Source: a virus
Direction: 5' to 3' (one strand)
DNA length: 23,462 nucleotides
Virus record (IMG/VR): IMGVR_UViG_3300020401_000096
Span: 1-23,462 of that record
A model generated the notes under the pieces. It had not been told where the DNA came from. It saw nothing but the letters and a program-made list of their open reading frames with translations, and ran no database searches. Shown one piece after another: positions 16,161-21,768 of this stretch (within the stretch, counting starts at the first letter, position 1; every line of letters begins with the position of its first letter). The position numbers and the translations under genes are program-made.

Positions 16161-16397
16161 CTAACCTTTCTCCTCTGTAGAAAATATTTCTGTCCTTGTG
16201 CTGTCATAATGCGAGGTCTTGAGAAAATTTCTTTGGAATGTAGTTTTCTTTATTCCGGTATCCACTCTTTCATAGGTTATCAATTCTTGTGTAATGATAT
16301 CGCCCTTGTTCTGTGGAAAAAAACTTTCATCTAAAACCTCGTTTATTCTGCACAATCCTCTTGTTGGTAAGTAACATAAATCAATTCTATCGCTCAT
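16161..16397 (-). CDS. Hypothetical small protein
   Basis: A 78-residue protein without a family I recognise. It begins MSDRIDLCYLPTRGLC and ends in a polar ETEKG-type tail. I start it at ATG 16397, just after the stop of the upstream gene; an earlier in-frame ATG would overlap that gene. No strong Shine-Dalgarno is seen. It sits between the annealing-like protein and another small unknown in the same operon, which supports it being a real gene. Confidence 0.55.
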   Translation of the reverse strand: MSDRIDLCYLPTRGLCRINEVLDESFFPQNKGDIITQELITYERVDTGIKKTTFQRNFLKTSHYDSTRTEIFSTEEKG

Positions 16398-16398
16398 C

Positions 16399-16629
16399 TT
16401 ACATACCAAACATTCTGTCAACGAACTCGTTGTATTTCTTGCCCACGTAATTAAACCATCTAATTAAGAAAAACTTTTTAATAGGCTTTCCTTTGTTAGT
16501 AGCCTCTTCTATGTGATCAGCAATTAAAGATTTATCCTTTTCTCTCATTCCGGATATCTTTGGCTTTAATTTAACAAAGCCACTCTTCTTAACTTTTCTA
16601 ACCACTTTTTTTGTTTTTTGTTCTTTCAT
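16399..16629 (-). CDS. Hypothetical small basic protein
   Basis: A 76-residue, strongly basic protein. Its first 30 residues are rich in lysine and arginine (KKVVRKVKK), followed by FFLIRWFNYVGKKYNEF. AAGGAGAG lies 6 bases before ATG 16629, and its start overlaps the stop of the nuclease gene by ATGA. The charge suggests nucleic-acid contact, but no domain is recognised. Confidence 0.6.
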   Translation of the reverse strand: MKEQKTKKVVRKVKKSGFVKLKPKISGMREKDKSLIADHIEEATNKGKPIKKFFLIRWFNYVGKKYNEFVDRMFGM

Positions 16630-17531
16630 TTTATTCTCTCCTTATATTGATTACAAAAATCAGCAACTGAACAATAGTTGCCACAACGTGTGTACTCGCC
16701 ACTACGAAACTCTAATTCTAAATCTGTTTTCTTTGTATATGCTTTGTCAGTTTCATTGTGCCAACCCATATATTGATTAGCCTCTTCCTCACTATCTAAA
16801 ACTCTCAATGCTCTTTTCTGACCCTTTTTCTTTACTGCCCAAGTATCGTTTTTCTTCCATGTTTCTTCGTCAGAACAGAATGGAAGTTCTTCATTCAAGT
16901 CATAATTAACTTGAGCCTCTTGATGTAATGATAATCTATCTGATACGTATTTGTGTGCCACCTCATCATCCCACATAGGTATATCAACAAATACTATTGG
17001 TGCTTGAGGGTAGTTCTCTTTTTTCTCAGCATCTCTTCTGTTCCAATCTCTGAGGATTGCACATATTTTTAAAGCACCAACTTTATGCTGAGTAAATTTG
17101 TGTTTGTCTCTGCACAGCCAAGCATAACAATTAAGCTGTCTTTCCCACTCTACCTTTCCATAAATAACTGACCAAACAGATGTAACCTTATAATCAATTA
17201 TCGTTGAAATTCCATCTACTATTTCTTGCCTATCCAAAGCACCGGATATAATCCAACCATTTAATTTAGAATATAATCTCTCCTCTGTAATTATATCTTT
17301 TGATGGATTTGATTGTTCTAAAACTGAATGTACAGCAGTTCCAAATAATGCCCAAACCATGTCAACAGCATCTATTTCGATGTCTTCTTTGTAGACATCT
17401 TTCATTATTCTAACTCTTGGACTATCGATTAATGACGTTACTGATATGTCAGCTTTACCTTTACTGTATTTGTCGTTTATGGCAAAGTCTACGAAAGGTT
17501 GTGGCATACCAAACTTATTGGTAATTTTCAT
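16626..17531 (-). CDS. RecB/Cas4-like PD-(D/E)XK exonuclease
   Basis: A 301-residue protein with the four core motifs of RecB/Cas4-like nucleases: His68 (FGTAVH), Asp100 (ISGALD), Asp113-x-Lys115 (TIIDYK) and Gln132 (WERQLNCYAW). Near the C-terminus, Cys283, Cys287 and Cys293 (RCGNYCSVADFC) resemble an iron-sulfur binding set. A fourth cysteine upstream of the core, usual in Cas4, is missing, so the cluster may be incomplete or use another ligand. It probably resects DNA ends for recombination with the annealing-like protein. It is the first gene of the leftward operon. AGGAG precedes ATG 17531 and the promoter is at 17557-17584. Confidence 0.85.
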   Translation of the reverse strand: MKITNKFGMPQPFVDFAINDKYSKGKADISVTSLIDSPRVRIMKDVYKEDIEIDAVDMVWALFGTAVHSVLEQSNPSKDIITEERLYSKLNGWIISGALDRQEIVDGISTIIDYKVTSVWSVIYGKVEWERQLNCYAWLCRDKHKFTQHKVGALKICAILRDWNRRDAEKKENYPQAPIVFVDIPMWDDEVAHKYVSDRLSLHQEAQVNYDLNEELPFCSDEETWKKNDTWAVKKKGQKRALRVLDSEEEANQYMGWHNETDKAYTKKTDLELEFRSGEYTRCGNYCSVADFCNQYKERIK

Positions 17532-17555
17532 ATTTTTCTCCTATTATGCTACAAT
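17527..17555 (+). promoter_or_regulatory. Possible extended -10 promoter for the rusA/helicase operon
   Basis: TGCTACAAT (17547-17555) is an extended -10 (TG then TACAAT). A weak -35 (TTCATA, 17527-17532) lies 17 bases upstream. It overlaps the leftward promoter on the other strand, so the two may compete for polymerase. Confidence 0.45.
17541..17553. repeat. 13-bp sequence CTATTATGCTACA shared with 20668
   Basis: CTATTATGCTACA recurs exactly at 20668-20680. Both copies lie in intergenic DNA and both include the TGCTACA extended -10-like stretch. They may be a shared operator or promoter piece. Confidence 0.6.
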
Positions 17556-17556
17556 A

Positions 17557-17584
17557 AATATATATATAGGTAAAATAATGTCAA
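17557..17584 (-). promoter_or_regulatory. Sigma70-type promoter for the leftward operon
   Basis: Reading leftward, TTGACA (17584-17579) is followed after 16 bases by TATATT (17562-17557), a near-consensus sigma70 promoter. A start near 17550 would leave a short leader carrying AGGAG before ATG 17531. The -35 box overlaps the start codon of the rusA-like gene. Confidence 0.7.
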
Positions 17585-17970
17585 TACAAATAAATAAAAG
17601 TTTTAATTTTATAGTTTATGGAGAACCGGCATCCAAAGGAAACTCAAGAAAAATAGTGCATTTTGGTAAAAGAATGGCACTTATAAAATCTCAAAAAGCT
17701 AGAGATTATGAAAAGAATTTTGCAAAGCAATGCCCTCAATTAGAAAATCTTATTGAAACAAATGTGAAAGTAGAGTTAATTATATACTATGCATCAAGAA
17801 GACCGGATCTAGACGAAAGTGTTGTTCTAGATTGTATGCAAGGAAAAATTTATGTTAATGACAGACAAGTCAAACAAAAAATCGTTTATTGGGGGTTGGA
17901 CAGAAACGCACCACGAACTCACATCAGAATCTCGACTTTGGAAACATGTGATTTGCCAAGCGATTTCTGA
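17578..17970 (+). CDS. rusA: RusA-like Holliday junction resolvase
   Basis: A 130-residue endonuclease that resolves branched DNA during replication and recombination. The N-terminal YGEPASKGNSRK pattern and the acidic cluster PDLDES (Asp77, Asp79), LD (Asp85) and NDRQ (Asp95) are the RusA signature; the aspartates bind magnesium. Its length is normal for the family, and the ending near APRTHIRI is also typical. ATG 17578 has AGG upstream and follows the divergent promoter region. Its last 119 bases are overlapped by the next gene in another frame. It begins the rightward operon with the primase-helicase. Confidence 0.85.
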   Translation: MSIQINKSFNFIVYGEPASKGNSRKIVHFGKRMALIKSQKARDYEKNFAKQCPQLENLIETNVKVELIIYYASRRPDLDESVVLDCMQGKIYVNDRQVKQKIVYWGLDRNAPRTHIRISTLETCDLPSDF

Positions 17971-18178
17971 TTCATATCTTGGAAACAAAAGACAAAAACT
18001 TGCTGTAGGTCAATGGATTGTATCAGATGATTTTATTATGGTATGTGATTTAAGTTCTTTAAATTCTGATAGGATGGAAAAATTAATAAAAGAAATATTA
18101 ACTAGTAAGCCGGTAGTGGCTAGATATTTAGGGGAGAAACTTAGAAAGGTAATTCAAAACAAAACATGCAGTATGTAA
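17852..18178 (+). CDS. Phage protein with LWKHVI-type motif, overlapping rusA
   Basis: A 108-residue protein. The region ESRLWKHVICQAISDSYLGNKRQKLAVGQWIVSDDFIMVCDLSSL matches a recurring small phage protein as I remember it (pattern LW..VI.QAI.DA ... W...DF..VC.LA). Function is unknown. ATG 17852 is supported by AAGGA 7 bases upstream. The first ~23 residues lie wholly inside the rusA frame, a 119-base overlap, and look less conserved; a later start cannot be excluded. It ends just where the AT-only tract begins. Confidence 0.65.
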   Translation: MLMTDKSNKKSFIGGWTETHHELTSESRLWKHVICQAISDSYLGNKRQKLAVGQWIVSDDFIMVCDLSSLNSDRMEKLIKEILTSKPVVARYLGEKLRKVIQNKTCSM

Positions 18179-18193
18179 TATTTATAAATATTA
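18177..18193. repeat. 17-bp AT repeat AATATTTATAAATATTA, copy 1
   Basis: AATATTTATAAATATTA starts with a perfect 16-bp palindrome. An identical copy lies at 18229-18245. Between them the sequence is almost only A and T, with several ATATAT runs. Confidence 0.85.
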
Positions 18194-18228
18194 ATATATA
18201 TATAAATAATATATATAAACTTCTTTAG

Positions 18229-18245
18229 AATATTTATAAATATTA
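18229..18245. repeat. 17-bp AT repeat AATATTTATAAATATTA, copy 2
   Basis: Exact second copy, 52 bases from the first. Together they flank an AT-only tract upstream of the primase-helicase gene. The tract could be an unwinding element of a replication origin or a regulator site. Confidence 0.85.
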
Positions 18246-18262
18246 TACTAGAAATTTTTTTG

Positions 18263-18292
18263 TTGACGATTTCTTTGTTTTAAAATAATTAT
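18263..18292 (+). promoter_or_regulatory. Weak possible promoter before the primase-helicase gene
   Basis: TTGACG (18263-18268) matches a -35 box in 5 of 6 positions. The best -10 (AATTAT at 18287-18292, 18 bases away) is poor. It may add transcription to the helicase gene, but readthrough from 17562 would also suffice. Confidence 0.25.
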
Positions 18293-18316
18293 GAATTGTG
18301 TAGCAAGGAGATTAAT

Positions 18317-20140
18317 ATGGAGATAAAACACTCACTAAGAAGTGTTGCCTACAAATTAGGAGATGGGCAACACAAGGCAATATGCCCATTCTGTTCCCAT
18401 ACAAGAAAAAAGAGAGAGCAAAAAACATTATCGTTAAAAGTACACGATGATGTGATTATGTATTACTGTTGGCATTGTGGGGAAGATGGTGGCATAAAAT
18501 TCAATGATGACAATATGGCGAGGAGAAAATCTGTGGAAGAAGAAAAGGTTGTAAGCATCAATAAGAATGTAGCTGATAAATGGATTGGCATTGAAGAAAA
18601 TAATGATTGCTTAGAATACTTAAACAGCAGAGGTATATCCAAAGAAACAGCAGAAAAAGCCGGTTTAAAATTTACGAAACAATATATTGGATCAATAAAA
18701 AAAGAAGTTTCTTGTTTGGTTTTCCCATATCAAAACAACAATGGTGGGTATCAGTTTGCCAAAGTAAGATCTTTTCCGGACAAAGGTTTTTCTAGCTTTG
18801 GTAAAGCAGATAAATTTTATAACGTAGAAAACATAAATAAAGATGAAGACATAATAATTTGTGAGGGAGAGATGGATTGCCTATCTTTTATGGAAGTAGG
18901 CTACACAAACAGCATCTCAATACCACATGGTGCTGTCATGAAAGTTGTTGATGGTAAAATAGATCCTCGTGACGATAATAAATTTAAATTTATTTGGAAC
19001 TCAAAAGAAAAGCTAGACACTTGTAAAAAAATAATAATAGCTATGGACAACGATCAAGCTGGACAAGCTATGGAAGAAGAAATAGCTAGAAGAGTTGGTA
19101 AAGATAAATGTTTTAAAATTGTTTATCCAAAAGATTGTAAAGATGCAAACGAGATATTAACAAAACATGGCATAGATAAATTAAAAGATATTGTAAAAAA
19201 CTCTATCCCATATCCGGTTTCAGGTTTATACGATGCAGAACATTTTTATGATCAAGTAGATGAGATATTTGAAAATGGTGTTGGTAGTGGAACAAGCACC
19301 GGATATAAAGACGTTGATAATCTATACACAGTAGTAGAGGGTCAGCTTACAGTTGTTACCGGTCATCCATCCTCCGGTAAATCAGAGTTTGTAGATCAAA
19401 TAATGATAAACATATCTAAACAAAAAGGTTGGAAATTTGGTATTTGTTCTTTTGAAAACGAGCCAAGAATACATATTGCTAAGTTAATCAGCAAGTATAT
19501 TGGAAAACCTTTTTTTAGTGGGATGACACCTAGAATGACTACACAAGAATTACAGAATGGCAAAAAGTTTGTGTCAGATAATTTTTGTTTTCTCTATCAA
19601 GCAGATGGTTCGCTATCCACGTTAGACAGCATACTAGAAAGACTTAAAACTGCTGTTCTAAGATTTGGTATTAGAGGCTGTGTTATAGATCCATACAATT
19701 ATATAGCAAAAGATATCACTACGTCTGAAACTGATTGGATATCTGATATGCTAACAAAACTTAGAGTATTTGCACAAGCACATGGTATCCACATATGGTT
19801 TGTCGCTCATCCAACAAAGATGGTTAGAAGAGAAGATGGAACTGTGCCACCACCAAAAGGTTACGACATTGCCGGTTCTGCAAGTTTCTTTAGTAAATCA
19901 GATGTTGGATTAACTGTGCATAGAACAAATCCATCTGAAAGCAATGTTACAGAAATACTTGTTTGGAAATGTAGATTTTCTTGGGTTGGTGCTATTGGAG
20001 AATGTGAATTAGAATATGATAAACTTACATCTAGATATGATGCAATATCAGACGTTGCTAAGATGTTGAAACCAAAACCAAAAGACAAGCAATACAATAA
20101 TTATTATGAGCCAAAAGAATACAAAGACATCGATTTCTAA
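18317..20140 (+). CDS. Primase-helicase (T7 gp4 / Twinkle-like)
   Basis: A 607-residue replicative enzyme that lays primers and unwinds DNA at the fork. Zinc-binding site: CPFC (Cys23, Cys26) and CWHC (Cys51, Cys54). TOPRIM domain: CEGEMD with Glu183 and Glu185, and AMDNDQAG with Asp244 and Asp246. Helicase domain: Walker A GHPSSGKS (349-356, Lys355), FENEP just after it, Walker B VIDPYNYI (Asp458), and WFVAHPTK (His498). Start ATG 18317 has AAGGAG at 6 bases; a TTG 7 codons upstream lacks this. The domain order and length (about 600) match the T7 gp4/Twinkle family. A putative origin tract lies just upstream. Its 3' end overlaps the next gene by 35 bases. Confidence 0.95.
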   Translation: MEIKHSLRSVAYKLGDGQHKAICPFCSHTRKKREQKTLSLKVHDDVIMYYCWHCGEDGGIKFNDDNMARRKSVEEEKVVSINKNVADKWIGIEENNDCLEYLNSRGISKETAEKAGLKFTKQYIGSIKKEVSCLVFPYQNNNGGYQFAKVRSFPDKGFSSFGKADKFYNVENINKDEDIIICEGEMDCLSFMEVGYTNSISIPHGAVMKVVDGKIDPRDDNKFKFIWNSKEKLDTCKKIIIAMDNDQAGQAMEEEIARRVGKDKCFKIVYPKDCKDANEILTKHGIDKLKDIVKNSIPYPVSGLYDAEHFYDQVDEIFENGVGSGTSTGYKDVDNLYTVVEGQLTVVTGHPSSGKSEFVDQIMINISKQKGWKFGICSFENEPRIHIAKLISKYIGKPFFSGMTPRMTTQELQNGKKFVSDNFCFLYQADGSLSTLDSILERLKTAVLRFGIRGCVIDPYNYIAKDITTSETDWISDMLTKLRVFAQAHGIHIWFVAHPTKMVRREDGTVPPPKGYDIAGSASFFSKSDVGLTVHRTNPSESNVTEILVWKCRFSWVGAIGECELEYDKLTSRYDAISDVAKMLKPKPKDKQYNNYYEPKEYKDIDF

Positions 20141-20615
20141 AAAAAGTAAAAAAAATTACGATGAGTTTAGAGTATATGATGGACAACATACTGCAAAAGC
20201 AGAGTTTGTAGGAAATACTAATAAGGCTAGGATAAAGATATTAGATCAGACATGTTTAGACCGGCTACTCATGCATGATAGTATATCATTAGCAAATTAT
20301 AGAATAATGGATAGACTTTATTCTGATTATTGCAAATCCGGATTTGTTGGAGTTAGGGCATCAAATTACAATCCTAGGATCGAGGCTACACACGAGGGAT
20401 TGAGCGAGAAACATATGATGATAAAAAGAAAAGTTATGGATTGTTTCTCTTACGTAAAAAAAACTGGAAACAAAACAGCATATAAAATTTTTAAAAAAAT
20501 TATACACGATGAAGAAATCACGAAATGGGAAAATGAATGGATTGCTGTGGATGGGAACTTTGATTTTATATGCAATCACGTGGAAAAGTTTTATAAATTT
20601 TGGGGAAATAGTTGA
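20106..20615 (+). CDS. Conserved-looking phage protein of unknown function
   Basis: A 169-residue protein. After a basic N-terminus (SKKSKKNYDEF), the body runs LDQTCLDRLLMHDSISLANYRIMDRLYSDYCKSGF and ends in helices. The 'L..L...g.I....y...dr.y..dy..' pattern faintly resembles phage proteins of the DUF6456 kind, but I cannot confirm it. ATG 20106 lies 35 bases inside the end of the helicase gene with no clear Shine-Dalgarno, so expression is probably coupled. A candidate promoter (20612) starts at its stop codon. Confidence 0.65.
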   Translation: MSQKNTKTSISKKSKKNYDEFRVYDGQHTAKAEFVGNTNKARIKILDQTCLDRLLMHDSISLANYRIMDRLYSDYCKSGFVGVRASNYNPRIEATHEGLSEKHMMIKRKVMDCFSYVKKTGNKTAYKIFKKIIHDEEITKWENEWIAVDGNFDFICNHVEKFYKFWGNS

Positions 20616-20640
20616 CTAATGCTTTGGTGGCACTTATTAA
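20612..20640 (+). promoter_or_regulatory. Possible sigma70 promoter upstream of terminator
   Basis: TTGACT (20612-20617) and TATTAA (20635-20640) are 17 bases apart, giving 5/6 and 4/6 matches. CACTTA...TAAGTG around the -10 forms an inverted repeat. No gene follows before the terminator at 20684, so the product would be a short RNA of about 73 bases. Confidence 0.45.
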
Positions 20641-20667
20641 TTAAGTGTGAGTATTATTTCTCATATA

Positions 20668-20680
20668 CTATTATGCTACA
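20668..20680. repeat. 13-bp sequence CTATTATGCTACA, second copy
   Basis: Exact copy of 17541-17553. It lies between the possible promoter at 20612 and the terminator at 20684, in DNA without a gene. Confidence 0.6.
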
Positions 20681-20683
20681 CAC

Positions 20684-20719
20684 AAAGAGCCAATCATCTC
20701 CTCGATTGGCTCTTTTTTT
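20684..20719 (+). terminator. Rho-independent terminator of the helicase operon
   Basis: AAAGAGCCAATC (20684-20695) pairs with GATTGGCTCTTT (20704-20715) over 12 bp around an 8-base loop and runs into seven T's (20713-20719). It lies 69 bases after the stop of the last rightward gene. Confidence 0.92.
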
Positions 20720-20722
20720 GTG

Positions 20723-20742
20723 AAAACTTTACGTAAAGTTTT
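20723..20742. repeat. Perfect 20-bp palindrome AAAACTTTACGTAAAGTTTT, copy 3
   Basis: Identical to the copy at 182-201. It follows the terminator at 20684 by three bases and precedes the end of the leftward operon. Like the 12698 copy it is followed by AGTCT. Confidence 0.9.
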
Positions 20743-20776
20743 AGTCTGCTACTGTAGGGGGTAATGTAAGAGTAAT

Positions 20777-21028
20777 TTATTCGCCATTATTACTATTATA
20801 AATAGAATTAACTGCCCCTTTAATAACCTCAGTTGGTTTTCTAATTACTCTTCCAACATCAATTTCACGAATGGCTCTAGGATCATCTTCAAATCTTTCA
20901 TCCATTCCTAATTCTTTTGGTGTCATTTTGGAATTACGTTGATAGAGTTCACGTTGCAGATCTACAATAGAATTACGATACCGGTAGCCTTTAGATCTAC
21001 CTTTTAGTTTGCTGTATGTTGTTGTCAT
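20777..21028 (-). CDS. Hypothetical small protein at the end of the leftward operon
   Basis: An 83-residue charged protein, basic at the start (TTTYSKLKGRSKGYRYRN) and with MTPKELGMDERFEDDPRAIREIDVG in the middle. No family recognised. ATG 21028 has AAGGGG about 9 bases upstream and overlaps the preceding frame by ATGA. It ends about 35 bases right of the palindrome at 20723. Confidence 0.65.
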   Translation of the reverse strand: MTTTYSKLKGRSKGYRYRNSIVDLQRELYQRNSKMTPKELGMDERFEDDPRAIREIDVGRVIRKPTEVIKGAVNSIYNSNNGE

Positions 21029-21234
21029 GTGAATTTCCCCTTAATAAGCGAATACTCTTCGTACAGAGCATCTAGGTTGATTTGGTAGGTTTCGTACAGA
21101 GAGGTCTGCCAACCCCTCTGTACGAGGCTCTGAGAGCCTTTTTTTATGTGCTTAAACCTCGCTGGATAACGAATGGAGGTTTTATCGTGAACATAGCACA
21201 TATTTTGTGGCTTTCCGTACATTAACTGAACCAT
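21025..21234 (-). CDS. Doubtful small protein overlapping a structured + strand element
   Basis: A frame of 69 codons from ATG 21234, with GAGG about 11 bases upstream. The frame opens further up to ATG 21348, but that extension is cysteine-rich and looks non-coding. The C-terminal part contains an 11-residue repeat (LYETYQINLDA, then LYEEYSLIK) that comes from the 33-bp spaced DNA repeat TTCGTACAGAG. Its stop overlaps the next start by ATGA, which favours a real, coupled gene. Against it, the same DNA holds a strong hairpin and terminator on the + strand. It may be a true coiled-coil peptide or a frame that is open by chance. Confidence 0.4.
   Translation of the reverse strand: MVQLMYGKPQNMCYVHDKTSIRYPARFKHIKKGSQSLVQRGWQTSLYETYQINLDALYEEYSLIKGKFT
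21058..21101. repeat. Direct repeat TTCGTACAGAG, 33 bp apart
   Basis: TTCGTACAGAG occurs at 21058-21068 and 21091-21101, and its inverted form CTCTGTACGA at 21116-21125. The second direct copy and the inverted copy make the hairpin at 21092. Confidence 0.85.
21092..21125 (+). ncRNA. Long hairpin (candidate structured RNA element)
   Basis: TCGTACAGAG (21092-21101) pairs with CTCTGTACGA (21116-21125) over 10 bp. After an A/C mismatch, GGT (21103-21105) pairs with ACC (21112-21114), closing a 6-base loop. It stands directly before an intrinsic terminator on the + strand. The element is within a doubtful minus-strand frame. Its role is unknown, and the ncRNA label is tentative. Confidence 0.4.
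21125..21145 (+). terminator. Rho-independent terminator on the + strand
   Basis: AGGCTC (21125-21130) and GAGCCT (21134-21139) form a 6-bp stem around TGA, followed by T's to 21145. No + strand gene ends nearby, so it may end readthrough past 20719 or a short RNA. Confidence 0.75.
21154..21182. repeat. Further inverted repeat AAACCTC / GAGGTTT
   Basis: AAACCTC (21154-21160) and GAGGTTT (21176-21182) form a 7-bp stem with a 15-base loop just after the terminator. It adds to the dense secondary structure of 21058-21182. Confidence 0.5.
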
Positions 21235-21251
21235 TTTTAAAGAGACCTCAG

Positions 21252-21363
21252 TTTTGCCCACAATACAAGTGCAATAAAAACATTTGAGGGTACACGTATC
21301 TAGGGATGTACAGCATTGACGTATGGTTAATGCATAAACCAAAGGCATCCACTTTTGCCCACA
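21252..21363. repeat. Direct repeat TTTTGCCCACA in a gene-poor stretch
   Basis: TTTTGCCCACA occurs at 21252-21262 and 21353-21363, with similar flanks (CAG/CAC before, ATA/TTA after). The stretch 21235-21383 between the membrane-protein gene and ATG 21234 has no convincing gene. It may be a leader or regulatory region for the downstream leftward genes. Confidence 0.55.
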
Positions 21364-21383
21364 TTATGGAGTGGTCTCTCCCC

Positions 21384-21575
21384 CTATTCTTTAAAATAGA
21401 TACTGTAAAAACTTACAAGTATCATGGTTAAACCAATTGATCCTATAAACAATGTAAACAGTATGCCCTCTACACTCTGCATATAATATCCATTAGGATC
21501 AGACAAAGTAACTAATGACATAAGCATAACACAAATGCCTAAGAGAAATAAGAATATTCTATCTAATTTATCCAT
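21384..21575 (-). CDS. Two-helix small membrane protein
   Basis: A 63-residue protein with two clear hydrophobic segments, about 7-24 (IFLFLLGICVMLMSLVTL) and 36-60 (GILFTLFIGSIGLTMILVSFY), separated by a short polar loop with SDPNG. This shape suits a holin, but the lysozyme is in another operon, so a different membrane role is equally possible. The ATG at 21575 overlaps the preceding gene (ATGGATAA) and GGGAG in the KWEK codons of that gene acts as its ribosome binding site. Confidence 0.7.
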   Translation of the reverse strand: MDKLDRIFLFLLGICVMLMSLVTLSDPNGYYMQSVEGILFTLFIGSIGLTMILVSFYSIYFKE

Positions 21576-21768
21576 TATCTTTCTCCCATTTTTTTATTAC
21601 ATTTTTTAATTCCACAGCCATTTCATATCGACCATCAAGAATACCTAATTCTCGACTATCAACATCGTCTTCATGGCTGTGTGATTTATAAGTTTTTATC
21701 TCTGAAGATATTTCTTTTTTAATCACAGCTATAAGCTGATTAGATAAATCATCCGGATTATTCCTCAT
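21568..21768 (-). CDS. Small acidic protein, paralogue of its upstream neighbour
   Basis: A 66-residue protein with the C-terminal pattern ILDGRYEMAVELKNVIKKWEKDNG. The neighbour's end (IFSGRNELAESLLDNINKWEKSDEE) has the same GR.E.A..L...I.KWEK order, so the two appear to be paralogues. The start is ATG 21768, with GGGAG 8 bases upstream; longer in-frame starts would lie deep inside the neighbour's gene. It overlaps both neighbours. Function unknown. Confidence 0.68.
   Translation of the reverse strand: MRNNPDDLSNQLIAVIKKEISSEIKTYKSHSHEDDVDSRELGILDGRYEMAVELKNVIKKWEKDNG

Noticed and set aside
17446-17577. Longer upstream start for the rusA-like gene
   Set aside because: The extension runs through the promoter region and the opposite gene's start, and ATG 17578 with AGG fits the normal N-terminus of RusA proteins.
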